Part shown: one piece after another, positions 8,056 to 16,713 of the stretch
Layout: the number at the start of each line of letters is the position of its first letter
How positions within the stretch are numbered: position 1 is the stretch's first letter
From: JBBREP01 sp963716525
GTDB lineage: Bacteria > Actinomycetota > Acidimicrobiia > IMCC26256 > PALSA-610
Length of the DNA stretch: 64,000 nt
Direction of reading: 5' to 3'
NCBI GenBank assembly: GCA_963716525.1
Contig: OY970315.1
Span: 2,356,001 to 2,420,000 of the forward strand
The notes under the pieces: model-generated
What the model was told of the DNA's origin: nothing
Databases searched by the model: none
Seen by the model: only the letters and a program-made list of their open reading frames with translations
Program-made: the position numbers and the translations under genes

Positions 8056-8682
8056 TCACGCGTAGACGTTGAGCGGGGTCGGCCCGGCGTAGGTGTCCGC
8101 CTCGGCCCGGCCGGTGGCGACCATCAGGAAGGCGTGCACCTGGGGGTCGTCGGGGCCGGGGACCGGTCCGTCCCAACCGAGCTTGGCCAGCTCGAAGCCG
8201 ATGTGCGACAGCGCACCCGGCAGCGCCGGGCCCAGCGCCGCGGCGCGGCCGAGCGCGGCGCGGATGTCGTCGCCGTGCATCCACGTGTCGTACCAGAGCG
8301 CCTCGACGCCGTCACCGAGCGTGCCCTCGTAGCCGCCGGGGGCCGCGGCGGCCCAGGCCGCGTCGTCGAACAGCGGCAACAGGCCGGCCGCGCCCTTGCG
8401 GACCTCGGCGCACTCGTCAGCGAGCTCGCCCGGACCGCGGCCGGCCCGCTCGGACACCTCCCGTGCGGTGGCCTCAGGGCTGCCGAGGCCGTCGAGGCGG
8501 CCGGCGACCACGTCGGCGATGCCCCCGACGGTGTGGCGGGCGACGTCGCCGACCGTCCAGCCCGCGCAGCGGCTGGGGCGTTCCCACTCGCCGGCGTCGA
8601 TCGTGCGGAGCAGTGCCTCGAAGCGGTCGAGCTCGTCGAGCAGGCCGTCGGACACCTGGGTGCGGGGAAGGGCCATGTGCAT
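8056..8682 (-). CDS. MDMPI/DinB-fold protein (TIGR03083-type)
   Basis: A 208-residue protein of the DinB-like four-helix family that includes mycothiol-dependent maleylpyruvate isomerases. Typical segments are CAGWTVGDVARHTVG (metal-ligand His at its end) and YDTWMHGDDIRAALG, where the HxxD-like motif supplies further ligands. It is probably a metal-dependent, thiol-cofactor-assisted transferase or isomerase; the substrate is unknown. The start is at 8682 or the nearby ATG at 8676. The upstream region is filled with short tandem repeats, then the TetR gene on the other strand. Confidence 0.8.
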   Translation of the reverse strand: MHMALPRTQVSDGLLDELDRFEALLRTIDAGEWERPSRCAGWTVGDVARHTVGGIADVVAGRLDGLGSPEATAREVSERAGRGPGELADECAEVRKGAAGLLPLFDDAAWAAAAPGGYEGTLGDGVEALWYDTWMHGDDIRAALGRAAALGPALPGALSHIGFELAKLGWDGPVPGPDDPQVHAFLMVATGRAEADTYAGPTPLNVYA

Positions 8683-8687
8683 CCTCT

Positions 8688-8841
8688 CGTGTGCTGCCGG
8701 TCGTGTGCTGCCGGTCGTGTGGTGCAGGTCGTGTGGTGCCGGTCAGGTGGGCCGGTCGTGTGGGTGCGGGTCGTGTGGGTGCGGGTCGTGTGGGTGCAGG
8801 TCGTGTGGTGCGGTCAGGTGGGCCGGTCGTGTGGGTGCGGG
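8688..8841. repeat. Degenerate tandem repeats, 12-13 bp unit
   Basis: About a dozen imperfect copies of ggtcgtgtggtgc / ggtcgtgtgggtgcg fill the divergent region between the MDMPI-like and TetR genes, where both promoters are expected. The last copies contain gtcaggtgggcc twice, indicating a larger internal duplication. Confidence 0.85.
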
Positions 8842-8896
8842 CTAACATGCGTGCAGGCTGCATGTTTTCTGGTACGTTCTCGCACAGGAGCGACGC

Positions 8897-9562
8897 ATCG
8901 TCAAGCCCCCCGCACCCCAAGATCCCGGCGAAGGCCCGGGCGAAGGCCCGGGCGAAAGCCCGGGCGAAGGTCGGGCGCGACCGCCGCGGACGCAGGCCGA
9001 GCGCACGGCGCGCACGCGCGCGGCGCTGATCGGCGCGGCGCGCGCGCTGTTCGCCGAGCGCGGCTACGCGGGCGCGGGCCGCGAGGAGATCGTGGAGCGC
9101 GCCGGCGTCACCCGCGGCGCGATGTACCACCACTTCGCGTCGAAGGACGCCTTGTTCGTCACGGTCTACGAGACGGTCGAGCGCGAGCTGCTCGACGCCA
9201 TCGCCGCGTCGGCGATGCGCGCGCACGATCCTGTCGAGATGCTGCGTCTCGGCGCGCTCGCGTTCCTCGATGCCGCGGCCACGCCCGACGTGCGCCGCAT
9301 CGTGCTGCTCGACGCGCCGGCCGTGATCCCCGTGGAGACCCGCCGGGCGATGAGCGAGCAGTACGGACTCGGCCTCGTGCGCGAGACGCTGCACGCCATC
9401 GCGGCGCAGGATCGGCTGCTCGTCGGCCCGGTCGACGCGCTCGCACCTGTGGTGCTCGCCGCGCTGCACGAGGCGGCCACCGCGGTTGCTGACGGCGCCG
9501 ACGTGAACTCGATGCGCACGGTCGTCACGCAGCTGATCGATCGGTTGACGTCGACAGCGTGA
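8897..9562 (+). CDS. TetR-family transcriptional regulator (start uncertain)
   Basis: The N-terminal DNA-binding domain is clear: TRAALIGAARALFAERGY, EEIVERAGVTRGAMYHHF, KDALF. It is followed by an about 130-residue ligand-binding helical region of the usual length. No ATG, GTG or TTG exists in this frame before the domain. An ATC at 8897 lies 6 bases after an AGGAG, which is a good spacing. Alternatively the true start is an ATG at 8847 or 8862 in another frame. That frame joins this one if the fourth 12-bp repeat unit (8966-8976, only 11 bp) had its missing base. The target may be the neighbouring MDMPI-like gene or the MFS exporter. Confidence 0.72.
   Translation: MVKPPAPQDPGEGPGEGPGESPGEGRARPPRTQAERTARTRAALIGAARALFAERGYAGAGREEIVERAGVTRGAMYHHFASKDALFVTVYETVERELLDAIAASAMRAHDPVEMLRLGALAFLDAAATPDVRRIVLLDAPAVIPVETRRAMSEQYGLGLVRETLHAIAAQDRLLVGPVDALAPVVLAALHEAATAVADGADVNSMRTVVTQLIDRLTSTA
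8930..8976. repeat. 12-bp tandem repeat at the TetR N-terminus
   Basis: Three units of gaaggcccgggc (one with gaaa) followed by an 11-bp unit gaaggtcgggc. The 12-bp period keeps the reading frame; the short fourth unit breaks it relative to the upstream ATG codons. Confidence 0.85.
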
Positions 9563-9635
9563 CGTGAGGTAGTGCGGCGCAGCGCACGCACGACGACGGT
9601 GTGGCGTACGAGACCGCGTGCTCGAGCGTGGCCAG

Positions 9636-10987
9636 CTAGTCGCCCGGGTCGGGGAACTCGTCGATGTGGCGGAGGTCGGGAAAGATCTTCGTCCACGACG
9701 CCGCGATCACGATCGTGGCCGCGCCGCCGAGGACGATCGCCGGACCGGGCCCGAGCAGCTGGCCGGCGACGCCCGATTCGAACGCGCCGAGCTCGTTGGA
9801 ACCTCCGATGAACACGTTCTCCACCGCCAGCACCCTCCCGCGCAATACGAACGGGGTGGCGAGCGGCACGAGCGTGGCGCGGATGAACACGCTCACCGCG
9901 TCGGCGCCCGCGAGCACCGCCAGCGCGATGAAGGCGATCAGATAGCTGCGGGTGACGCCGAGCCCGATCGTGCCCGCGCCGAACACCGCCACCGCGATCA
10001 GCAGGTTGCGACCCACGTGGCGGCGCAACGGGCGCACGGCGAGCCACGCGGTGACGATCGCGGCACCGAGGCCGTACGCGGCGCGGCAGCAGTCCGAGGC
10101 CGATCGCGCCGGCACCGAGCCGCGTCTCGGTGATGGCCGGCAGCAGTGCGATCGCACCGCCGAACAGCACCGCGAACAGGTCGAGCGAGATCGCGCCGAG
10201 CACGAGCCCGTGGCTCTTGATGAACCGCACGCCCTCCATCGCCCCGGACCCCCCGTCGCCGTCGACCGGGCCGGCGCCACCGTCGCCGTCGACCAAGCCG
10301 TCGCCACTGTCGCCGTCGGCCCGGCCGGCGCCGGTGCCGGCGACCGTGCCAGCGGCCCGACGCGAGCGGTGCGCGCGAGGCCGGTCGGGCACGTCGACCG
10401 CGAAGATCGCGACCGCGGCGACGGCGAGCAGCGCGGCCATCGCGACATACGAGGCGGCGGGCGTGAGCGCGTAGAGCACGCCGCCGACGACCGGCCCGAC
10501 GATCAGCGCGGCCTGCCACGTGCCCGAGAACCGGGCCACGAGCCAGGGCAGGCGCTCGGGCGGCACGATGTCGGAGGGCAGCGCGCGCTCGGCGGGCGCC
10601 ACGAACGCGCGGGCGATGCCGAGCACGAACACCACGCCGAAGATCGGGCCGACGGAATGGTGGCCCGAGTGCGCATACCAGGCGAGCACGATCGCGACCA
10701 CGGCCTGCACGCCCGCGGCCACGCACACGACGCGGCGCCGGTCGTAGCGGTCGGCGACCGAGCCCGTCACGAGCACGAGCACCGCGGCGGGCGCGAACTC
10801 GATCAGGCCGAGCCATCCGAGGTCGAGCTCGCGGCCGGTGATGTCGAACACCTGCTTGCCGAGCGCGGTCTCGCCGGCCATCGTCGCCGCCGAGGCGCAG
10901 AACGCGCTCGAGGAGCAGCGCCCCGATCGACCGGGTGGAATGCACGTACGCAGGCGCGGTCGTCGCCTGCGACGGGTCCCCGGCCAT
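9636..10987 (-). pseudogene. MFS transporter of the EntS/MFS_3 type, two frameshifts
   Basis: Multi-pass permease whose parts lie in three frames. The ATG at 10987 and about 23 residues are in one frame. TM1 (AFCASAATMAGETA) to about 10090 is in a second, with segments such as SVADRYDRRRVV, the loop 2-3 signature of MFS carriers. The C-terminal half to 9636 is in a third (FVLRGRVLAVENVFIGGSN). Breaks are near 10918 and 10085. Between the two helical halves is a Gly/Asp-rich linker encoded by three 27-bp repeats. By family it could export siderophores or drugs. Either the gene is dead or the sequence carries indel errors. It is divergent from the AlkB-like gene. Confidence 0.72.
10253..10333. 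repeat. Three in-frame 27-bp repeats in the MFS linker
   Basis: Units at 10253-10279, 10280-10306 and 10307-10333 (ccgtcgccgtcgacc plus a variable tail) encode a repeated Gly-Asp-Gly-Gly-x-Gly-Pro-Val-Asp linker between the two halves of the transporter. The period of nine codons preserves the frame. Confidence 0.8.
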
Positions 10988-11044
10988 GGGCTGCGCACGC
11001 TACTTGCGGCCGCGCGCCTCCGATACGGGCAAAATGGGGGCCGC

Positions 11045-11718
11045 ATGCACCCCGACGCCACGCTGTTCGACACCGAGCCGGCGGTGGTGCGCTTCGACCT
11101 CCCTGGCGCCGATGTCGTGTATCACGCGCGTGCTGCTTCGACGCGCCGCACGCTGACCGGCTCCTCGCCGAGTTGCTCGGCACGATCGTGTGGCGGCAGG
11201 ACCGCATCCGCATCCACGGCCGCGAGCTGCCGGTGCCGCGTCTCAACGTGTGGTATGGCGACGCCGGCCGCGCGTATTCCTACTCGGGGATCGAGCTCGA
11301 AGCTCACCCATGGACACCTGCACTGCTCGAGATCAAGCGTTCGGTGGAGTGTGCCGTCGCCGGATGGTCGAGCAACAGCGTGCTCGTCAACCTCTACCGC
11401 GACGGTCGCGACAGCGTCGCGTGGCACGCCGACGACGAGCCCGAGCTCGGTATCGAGCCGGTGATCGCCTCGGTGAGCCTCGGTGCCACACGCCGGTTCC
11501 ATATGCGCCACCGCGAGCGGCCCGACGCGCGCCTCAACGTCGAGCTCGTGCACGGCAGCCTGCTCGTGATGCGCGGGCCCACGCAGCATCACTACACGCA
11601 CCAGGTGCCGAAGACGGCCCGGCTCACGGGGCCCCGGGTCAACCTCACCTTCCGTCGAGTCGTCGATCGTCGAGTTGTTGATCGTCGAGTTGTCGATCGG
11701 TCCGCGCCGGTGGTTTGA
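11045..11718 (+). CDS. AlkB-like 2OG-Fe(II) oxygenase (frameshifted)
   Basis: DNA/RNA dealkylation enzyme of the AlkB superfamily. The N-terminus (MHPDATLFDTEPAVV, ATG at 11045) is in one frame and the remainder in another, with a break near 11135. After the break the domain is continuous: LPRLNVWYGD, YRDGRDSVAWHADDEPELG with the iron ligands His and Asp (HAD), SLGATRRFHMRHR, and HGSLLVMRG leading to the distal His in QHHYTHQVPK and the 2OG-binding Arg in PRVNLTFRR. The C-terminus carries three copies of RVVDR from a 15-bp repeat. It would work alongside tag, also in this window, in alkylation repair. Confidence 0.82.
11656..11700. repeat. Three in-frame 15-bp repeats at the alkB-like 3' end
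   Basis: cgagtcgtcgatcgt and two variants encode RVVDR three times just after the last conserved oxygenase motif, extending the C-terminus. Confidence 0.85.
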
Positions 11719-11730
11719 ACACTTCGGCCG

Positions 11731-11955
11731 GTGGGCATACCGCGGGCGCTGCTGGGACGGAAAGTGGACGATGTGCGACTTGAAGGCGGGCGCTGGCGGT
11801 GCACGTGGTGCGGCGCGACGTTAGAGGGCGTGAGGACCGACCGGCCGCTGCGCTTCGAGCTCCGCAGCAGCGGCGGTGCGCCCACGTATCGCGTCGTCGA
11901 GATCGACGGCGAGGAGGTGCACCGGTGCACCTCGCCGCCCCGGCCGGTGCGCTGA
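11731..11955 (+). CDS. Small CxxC protein, possible zinc ribbon
   Basis: A 74-residue basic protein. A CTWCGA pair at about residues 24-27 and a late HRC (about 64-66) could together bind one metal ion, as in small zinc-ribbon proteins. The middle strand-like segment (YRVVEIDGEEVHRC) is plausible beta structure. I do not recognise a named family. It starts with GTG 13 bp after the AlkB-like gene and ends 40 bp before the CMD-family gene, so it fits the same transcript. It could be a short regulatory or RNA/DNA-binding protein, but nothing shows this directly. Confidence 0.55.
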   Translation: MGIPRALLGRKVDDVRLEGGRWRCTWCGATLEGVRTDRPLRFELRSSGGAPTYRVVEIDGEEVHRCTSPPRPVR

Positions 11956-11994
11956 GCGAGCACACGGCGGCTCGCGACCGTTAGCCTCGGTGCC

Positions 11995-12480
11995 ATGGCG
12001 CGGATCGATTTCCCTGAAGCAGGAATGGGTGAGCACGTCGACTGGGCGCTCTCGCGGGCGAAGATGGCCGTCGGCATGGGCCAGTTGTCCGAGGCGGTCT
12101 ACGGCAACTCACAGCTGCCAGTGCGCGAGCGCGAAGCCGCGCGCTACACCATCGCCCTGATCAACGAGTGCCTGGTGTGCAAGGACACGCGCGCGAAGCA
12201 CGCGGCGCAGGCGTCGATCGACGAGGGTTTCTACGCCGAGATCGCGTCGTGGCGCACGAGCGACGCGCTCAGCGCCCGCGAGAAGCTCGCGGCCGAGTTC
12301 GCGCAGCGGTTCGCGCTCGACCACCTCGCGATGGACGACGAGTTCTGGGCGCGCCTGCGCGGCGCGTTTACCGACGAGGAGATCGCCGACCTCACGATCT
12401 GCTGCGGCATGTTCCTCGGCATGGGCCGTACGCTGGCGGTGATCGGCGTGCGGGCGCCCGACGAACGCCTCCTCGTCTGA
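11995..12480 (+). CDS. Carboxymuconolactone decarboxylase/AhpD-family protein
   Basis: A 161-residue all-helical protein of the CMD family. The characteristic motif is ALINECLVCKDTRAKHA, where the CxxC pair followed by the downstream His is the redox-active site of AhpD-like alkylhydroperoxidases; the preceding VREREAARYTIAL is also typical. It probably acts in peroxide or thiol-redox chemistry rather than decarboxylation. The ATG at 11995 follows a purine-poor spacer. The gene is downstream of the small CxxC protein on the same strand. Confidence 0.78.
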   Translation: MARIDFPEAGMGEHVDWALSRAKMAVGMGQLSEAVYGNSQLPVREREAARYTIALINECLVCKDTRAKHAAQASIDEGFYAEIASWRTSDALSAREKLAAEFAQRFALDHLAMDDEFWARLRGAFTDEEIADLTICCGMFLGMGRTLAVIGVRAPDERLLV

Positions 12481-12641
12481 TCGCCGGCTGATTCGCAGGG
12501 AGCGGGCCCGGCCCAATCTCCCGGTTTCGCGCCCCGCACTCGTGGGAACGCCCCGACGGTGGCCGGGGCGGCGCCCGGAGCAAGCCTCCTTCGCCTCGCG
12601 CTGCACGACCAGCACAACGGGGAACGAAGGAGATGGATGGC

Positions 12642-13700
12642 ATGAGGCCACGTACAAGAACCGCGTGGGGCGCGCTCGCAGGTGCGCTCACACTCAGCAT
12701 GGTGGGGATCGCGCCGTCGGGCGCGGCGACGGTGTCAAAGCCGATCGCGCAGGGCTTCGCCGGCCCGTTGCAGTTCGCAGTGGGGTACGAGGGCAACCTC
12801 GTCGTGGCGCAGGACTTCGCCGGCACGCTCACGGTTGCCAACTCCACGAGCCGCAAGGACGTCGTGTCGCGGCCCGGCAAGGAGATCGCCGGAGTCGAGG
12901 TCACCGACGGCTGGATCGTGTACACGGCCGGCGGCGGCGAGAACGCCAAGGTACCGGCATCCACGCTCGAACGCCGGCGCGACGGGGACGGCACGCAGGT
13001 GATCGCCGACCTGCTGGCCTTCGAACGGGCTCACAATCCCGACCACAACAACACCTACGGTTGGGAGAACCTGCCCCAGTCGTGCGCGAACCAGCTGCCG
13101 CCGGAGATGGGACCACCCGTCTACCGAGGCATCGTTGACTCGCACGCCTACGCGGTCGACGTGACGCACCAGGGCTACTTCGTCGCCGACGCGGCCGGCA
13201 ACGACATCCTGAACGTGTCGGCGAGCGGCGCGATCCGGGTCGTGTCGGTGCTACCGCCCCAGCCGCATGTCGCTACCGCACCGGAGGCCAAGGCGAGCCA
13301 CCTGCCCGCCTGCGTCGCCGGCCACACCTACCGGTTCGAGCCGGTGCCGACCGACGTCGAGATGGGCAACGACGGCTACCTCTACGTGAGCACGCTGCCC
13401 GGCGGTCCGGAGGACGCGAGCCTCGGCGCCCGCGGTTCGGTGTACCGCGTCAACCCGAACAACGGCACGTGGCAGCGGCTTGCCACCGGGCTCGTGGGCG
13501 CGGCCAACGTCGCCGTCACCCCGTCGGGTGGCGTCTACGCCACCGAGCTCTTCGGTAACCGCGTCGACCACATCGTGAACGGTCACGCGGTTCCGATCGC
13601 GTCGCTGCCCGCACCGTCGGGTCTCGTGTACGCGCACGGCAAGGTCTACGTGTCGTACAACGTGTTCAACAACGGCACCATCGCGACGATCTCGATCTGA
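12642..13700 (+). CDS. Secreted ScyD/ScyE-like beta-propeller protein
   Basis: A Sec signal peptide (basic RPRTRTAW, a hydrophobic core, cleavage near PSGAAT at about 29) precedes repeated propeller-blade strands: GPLQFAVGYEGNLVVAQ, GYFVADAAGNDILNV, GNDGYLYVSTLPGG, PSGGVYATELFGNRV. This pattern matches the ScyD/ScyE family first named from the scytonemin cluster, but most members have no known activity. The ATG at 12642 is chosen because AGGAG at 12628-12632 has good spacing to it; an ATG at 12633 is too close. It ends at a strong shared terminator with lon. Confidence 0.8.
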   Translation: MRPRTRTAWGALAGALTLSMVGIAPSGAATVSKPIAQGFAGPLQFAVGYEGNLVVAQDFAGTLTVANSTSRKDVVSRPGKEIAGVEVTDGWIVYTAGGGENAKVPASTLERRRDGDGTQVIADLLAFERAHNPDHNNTYGWENLPQSCANQLPPEMGPPVYRGIVDSHAYAVDVTHQGYFVADAAGNDILNVSASGAIRVVSVLPPQPHVATAPEAKASHLPACVAGHTYRFEPVPTDVEMGNDGYLYVSTLPGGPEDASLGARGSVYRVNPNNGTWQRLATGLVGAANVAVTPSGGVYATELFGNRVDHIVNGHAVPIASLPAPSGLVYAHGKVYVSYNVFNNGTIATISI

Positions 13701-13714
13701 CCGGCCGCGGCGTT

Positions 13715-13763
13715 CCCGCGACGAGGCCCCCACCACAGGTGCAGGTGGGGGCCTCGTCGCGGG
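13715..13763. terminator. Bidirectional hairpin terminator between ScyD-like gene and lon
   Basis: A perfect 20-bp inverted repeat (cccgcgacgaggcccccacc and its complement) with a 9-base loop acaggtgca lies between the stop codons of two convergent genes. Confidence 0.8.
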
Positions 13764-13775
13764 GAGGATGAGGCG

Positions 13776-16076
13776 TCACGCCTCCAGAGCAACGCGCAAC
13801 ACGTCGTCGACGGTCGACGCAAAGTGCAGCTCGAGCTGCTCGCGCACGTCGTCGGGGACGTCCTCGGCGTCGGCGCGGTTCGCCTCCGGCAGGATCACGT
13901 GCTGCACGCCCGCACGGTGGGCTGCGAGCACCTTCTCCTTCACGCCGCCGATCGGCAGCACCCGGCCCTGCAGCGTGACCTCACCGGTCATCGCCACGTC
14001 GGAACGCACCTTGACGTCCTTCAGCACGCTCGCGATCGCGGTGGTCATCGTGACGCCCGCCGACGGGCCGTCCTTGGGCACCGCGCCCGCGGGGAAGTGC
14101 ACGTGGAAGCGGCGGTTGAGCTGCGCAGGATCGATGCCGAGCTGCGGCGCGTGGGCACGCAGGTACGACAGCGCGATCTCGCCCGACTCGCGCATCACGT
14201 CGCCGAGCTGACCGGTGAGGGTGAGGCCCTCACCGTCGGTGGTGACCGCCTCCACGAACAGCACGTCGCCGCCCGCCCCGGTGACCGCGAGACCGGTCGC
14301 GATGCCGGGCGCCACGACGCGGTCCGCGGGGCGCTCGTCGACCACGGCGCGCCCGAGCGCGTCCTTCAGGTCGCCGACCTGCACCGTCACCGGCGCGGTC
14401 GCCTCGCCCTTGGCGAGCCTGGTGGCTGCCTTGCGCACGACGCGGTCGAGCCGCTGCTCGAGTCGCCGCACGCCGGCCTCACGCGTGTAGTCGGCGATGA
14501 CGGCGCGCACGACCTCGTCGGGCACGACCACCTCGTCGGAACGCACACCGTTGCGGTCGTACACCTTGTCGAGCAGATGCTCGTGTGCGATCGCGAGCTT
14601 CTCGTCCTCGCTGTAGCCGCTGATCACGATGACCTCCATGCGGTCGAGCAGCGGCGCCGGGACGCGTTCCAGAGTGTTGGCCGTCGCGATGAACACCACC
14701 GACGACAGGTCGAGTTCGAGCTCGAGGTAGTGGTCGCGGAAGGTGTGGTTCTGCGCCGGGTCGAGCACCTCGAGCAGCGCCGACGTCGGGTCGCCGCGCC
14801 AATCGCTGCCGAGTTTGTCGAGCTCGTCGAGCAGGAGCACGGGGTTCATGCTCCCGGAGTCGATCAGCGCGCGCACGATGCGGCCCGGCCGCGCACCGAC
14901 ATAGGTGCGCCGGTGGCCGCGAATCTCAGCCTCGTCGTGGATGCCGCCGAGCGCGGTGCGCACGAACTTGCGCCCGAGCGCGCGCGCCACCGACTCGCCG
15001 AGCGACGTCTTGCCGACGCCCGGAGGGCCGGCGAGCACCAGAATCGTGCCCGCCCGCCGGTGCTGCGACGTGTCGACGCCGCGCTCGGCGCGCAGCTTGC
15101 GTACCGCGAGGAACTCGACGATGCGGTCCTTGACCTCGTCGAGCCCGGTGTGGTCGGCGTCCAGCACCTCGCGCGCGTGCGTGAGGTCGAGGTCGTCGTC
15201 GGTGCGCGTGGCGAACGGGATCTCGAACACCGTGTCGAGCCACGTGCGGATCCAGCTCGACTCCATCGACTGCTCGCCGACCCGTTCGAGGTGCTCGATC
15301 TCCTTCGTGATCGCGGTGCGCGTCGCCTCGGGGATCGCGTCGGCAAGTGCGTCGAGCCGGTCGCGGTAGCCGGTGCTCTCGGTCGACTCGCCGAGCTCCT
15401 CCTGGATCGCCTGCAGCCGCCGGCGCAACACCGCGTCGCGCTGCATCTTCTCGAAGTGTCCGTTCACCTGGCCGTCGATGTCGCGCGTGACTTCCACCTC
15501 GGCGAGCGCCTCGCGCGCCCAGCCGAGCGCAAGGTGCAGCCGCTCGTGCAGGTCGATCGTCTCGAGCAGCTGGACGCGCTGGTCGAAGCTGAGCGCGGGC
15601 CACCAGGCGATGGTGTCGGCCAGCGCGTCGGGCGAGGCGTCGTCGGCGACGAGCGACCGGGCCTCGCGACCGCCGATCGCGTCGAGCAGGCGCCGGGCGA
15701 CGTCGCGGTACTCGGCGGCGAGCCGGCGGGCCTCGTCGTCGGGCTCCGCGGTGGGGATCTCGCCCGCCTCCACCTCGAGCGCGCCCGACTCGCCGATCGA
15801 GCCCTGGCCGACGTGCACGCGGCGGATGCCGCGGACGACGGCCGCGTCGATACCGGTGGGCAGCGACCCGAGCTGCTCGACCCGCGCGACGGTGCCCACC
15901 GTGGCGTAGCCCTTGTCGGTGCGCGGCACGACGACGAGCTCGCCGCCGTGCTGCTCGGCGGACGCGAACGCCCGCTTGGCCTCGTCGGACTCGGCGGCGA
16001 TGGTCACCACCATGCCCGGCAGGACCACACCGTTGGTGGCGGGCAGCAGGGGCAGGGTGGTGTCGGTCGTAGGCAT
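13776..16076 (-). CDS. lon: ATP-dependent protease Lon
   Basis: A 766-residue LonA-type protease of the usual length. It has the N-terminal substrate-binding domain, a long helical region, the AAA+ module with Walker A GPPGVGKT near residue 350 and Walker B LLLDELDKLG, and the C-terminal peptidase. The catalytic dyad is Ser near 671 in PKDGPSAGV and Lys near 714 in GVKEKVLAAHRAG. It degrades damaged and short-lived regulatory proteins in the cytoplasm. The ATG at 16076 has AGGAG 8-9 bases upstream. Frame upstream of it is only the 15-bp repeat block. Confidence 0.96.
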   Translation of the reverse strand: MPTTDTTLPLLPATNGVVLPGMVVTIAAESDEAKRAFASAEQHGGELVVVPRTDKGYATVGTVARVEQLGSLPTGIDAAVVRGIRRVHVGQGSIGESGALEVEAGEIPTAEPDDEARRLAAEYRDVARRLLDAIGGREARSLVADDASPDALADTIAWWPALSFDQRVQLLETIDLHERLHLALGWAREALAEVEVTRDIDGQVNGHFEKMQRDAVLRRRLQAIQEELGESTESTGYRDRLDALADAIPEATRTAITKEIEHLERVGEQSMESSWIRTWLDTVFEIPFATRTDDDLDLTHAREVLDADHTGLDEVKDRIVEFLAVRKLRAERGVDTSQHRRAGTILVLAGPPGVGKTSLGESVARALGRKFVRTALGGIHDEAEIRGHRRTYVGARPGRIVRALIDSGSMNPVLLLDELDKLGSDWRGDPTSALLEVLDPAQNHTFRDHYLELELDLSSVVFIATANTLERVPAPLLDRMEVIVISGYSEDEKLAIAHEHLLDKVYDRNGVRSDEVVVPDEVVRAVIADYTREAGVRRLEQRLDRVVRKAATRLAKGEATAPVTVQVGDLKDALGRAVVDERPADRVVAPGIATGLAVTGAGGDVLFVEAVTTDGEGLTLTGQLGDVMRESGEIALSYLRAHAPQLGIDPAQLNRRFHVHFPAGAVPKDGPSAGVTMTTAIASVLKDVKVRSDVAMTGEVTLQGRVLPIGGVKEKVLAAHRAGVQHVILPEANRADAEDVPDDVREQLELHFASTVDDVLRVALEA

Positions 16077-16090
16077 GGGATGGGCTCCTG

Positions 16091-16210
16091 GGATTCTCGA
16101 CGCAGGGATTCTCGACGTAGGGATTCTCGACGTAGGGATTCTCGACGTAGGGATTCTCGACGTAGGGATTCTCGACGTAGGGATTCTCGGCGTAGGGATT
16201 CTCGACGCAG
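16091..16210. repeat. Eight tandem 15-bp repeats upstream of lon
   Basis: Exact 15-bp periodicity of ggattctcgacgtag, eight units. The first and last units share the variant ending cgcag and the seventh has cggcg. The block sits 15-134 bp before the lon start codon and about 50 bp before the divergent gene, i.e. in the shared promoter region. Confidence 0.95.
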
Positions 16211-16219
16211 AAACAGCGA

Positions 16220-16257
16220 TTACGTGCTTACAACCACGCTGTGTATGCTCTATTCCC
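16220..16257 (+). promoter_or_regulatory. Possible promoter for a leaderless transcript
   Basis: tatgct at 16244-16249 resembles a -10 box and ends 8 bases before the GTG at 16258, the spacing expected for a leaderless mRNA. No ribosome binding site is seen. The -35 (ttacgt, about 18 bp upstream) is weak. Confidence 0.35.
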
Positions 16258-16710
16258 GTGGACGGCATGCATGAGTTCCTGGCCAAGGCGCTGCCCCGGG
16301 AGTGGTTCGCCGGGCCTCCGGAGGTCCGCTGCGACCGGGAGGAGCTGCTGATCGTCGGGCGCCTGGCCGACGGCGTCGACCCGGTGGAGTTCCGCGACCG
16401 CACCCGGGCCGCCCGCATGGGGATCGCCGCGCTCGCCGAAGCCAAGTTCGGTCGCAGGGTCAGCTGGGGCGTCGCCGCGGGCGACGAGGTACGCCTGTTC
16501 ACCCACCTCAACGTCCCAGTGATGACGAGGCTGCGTATCGACGAGCGCGCCGTGCTCGACGCCCTCATCGAAGGCGGACTCGCCCGCAGCCGCAGCGAGG
16601 CGCTGGCCTGGTGCGTGCGCAGGGTGGGCGAGCAGCAGAAGGCCTGGCTCGACGAGCTCCGCGAGGCCGCCGACCACGTCCGCAAGGTCCGCGAAAAGGG
16701 CCCCTGCTAG
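16258..16710 (+). CDS. Hypothetical protein with a possible ribbon-helix-helix-like C-terminus
   Basis: An about 150-residue soluble protein that I do not recognise. The first half contains an acidic strand-helix region (EELLIVGRLADGVDP). The second half begins MTRLRIDERAVLDALIEG followed by LARSRSEALAWCVRRVGEQ. A short strand with alternating charges followed by two helices is the layout of ribbon-helix-helix DNA-binding proteins. A charged helical tail ends the protein. Start codons are GTG at 16258 or ATG at 16267. It is divergent from lon across the 15-bp repeat block, so it could bind there, but that is only a guess. Confidence 0.6.
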   Translation: MDGMHEFLAKALPREWFAGPPEVRCDREELLIVGRLADGVDPVEFRDRTRAARMGIAALAEAKFGRRVSWGVAAGDEVRLFTHLNVPVMTRLRIDERAVLDALIEGGLARSRSEALAWCVRRVGEQQKAWLDELREAADHVRKVREKGPC

Positions 16711-16713
16711 CAC

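Noticed and set aside
16091..16210. CRISPR or plasmid iterons
   Set aside because: 15-bp units without spacers, and no replication-initiator gene nearby; they sit in the lon promoter region.
13824..16274. 816-codon open frame opposite lon
   Set aside because: Composition mirrors lon codon third positions; it has no domain and is a shadow of the real gene.
16077..16685. 200-residue N-terminal extension of Lon
   Set aside because: It reads the 15-bp repeat as SRIPT repeats and then the opposite strand of a real gene; the ATG at 16076 has a good ribosome binding site.
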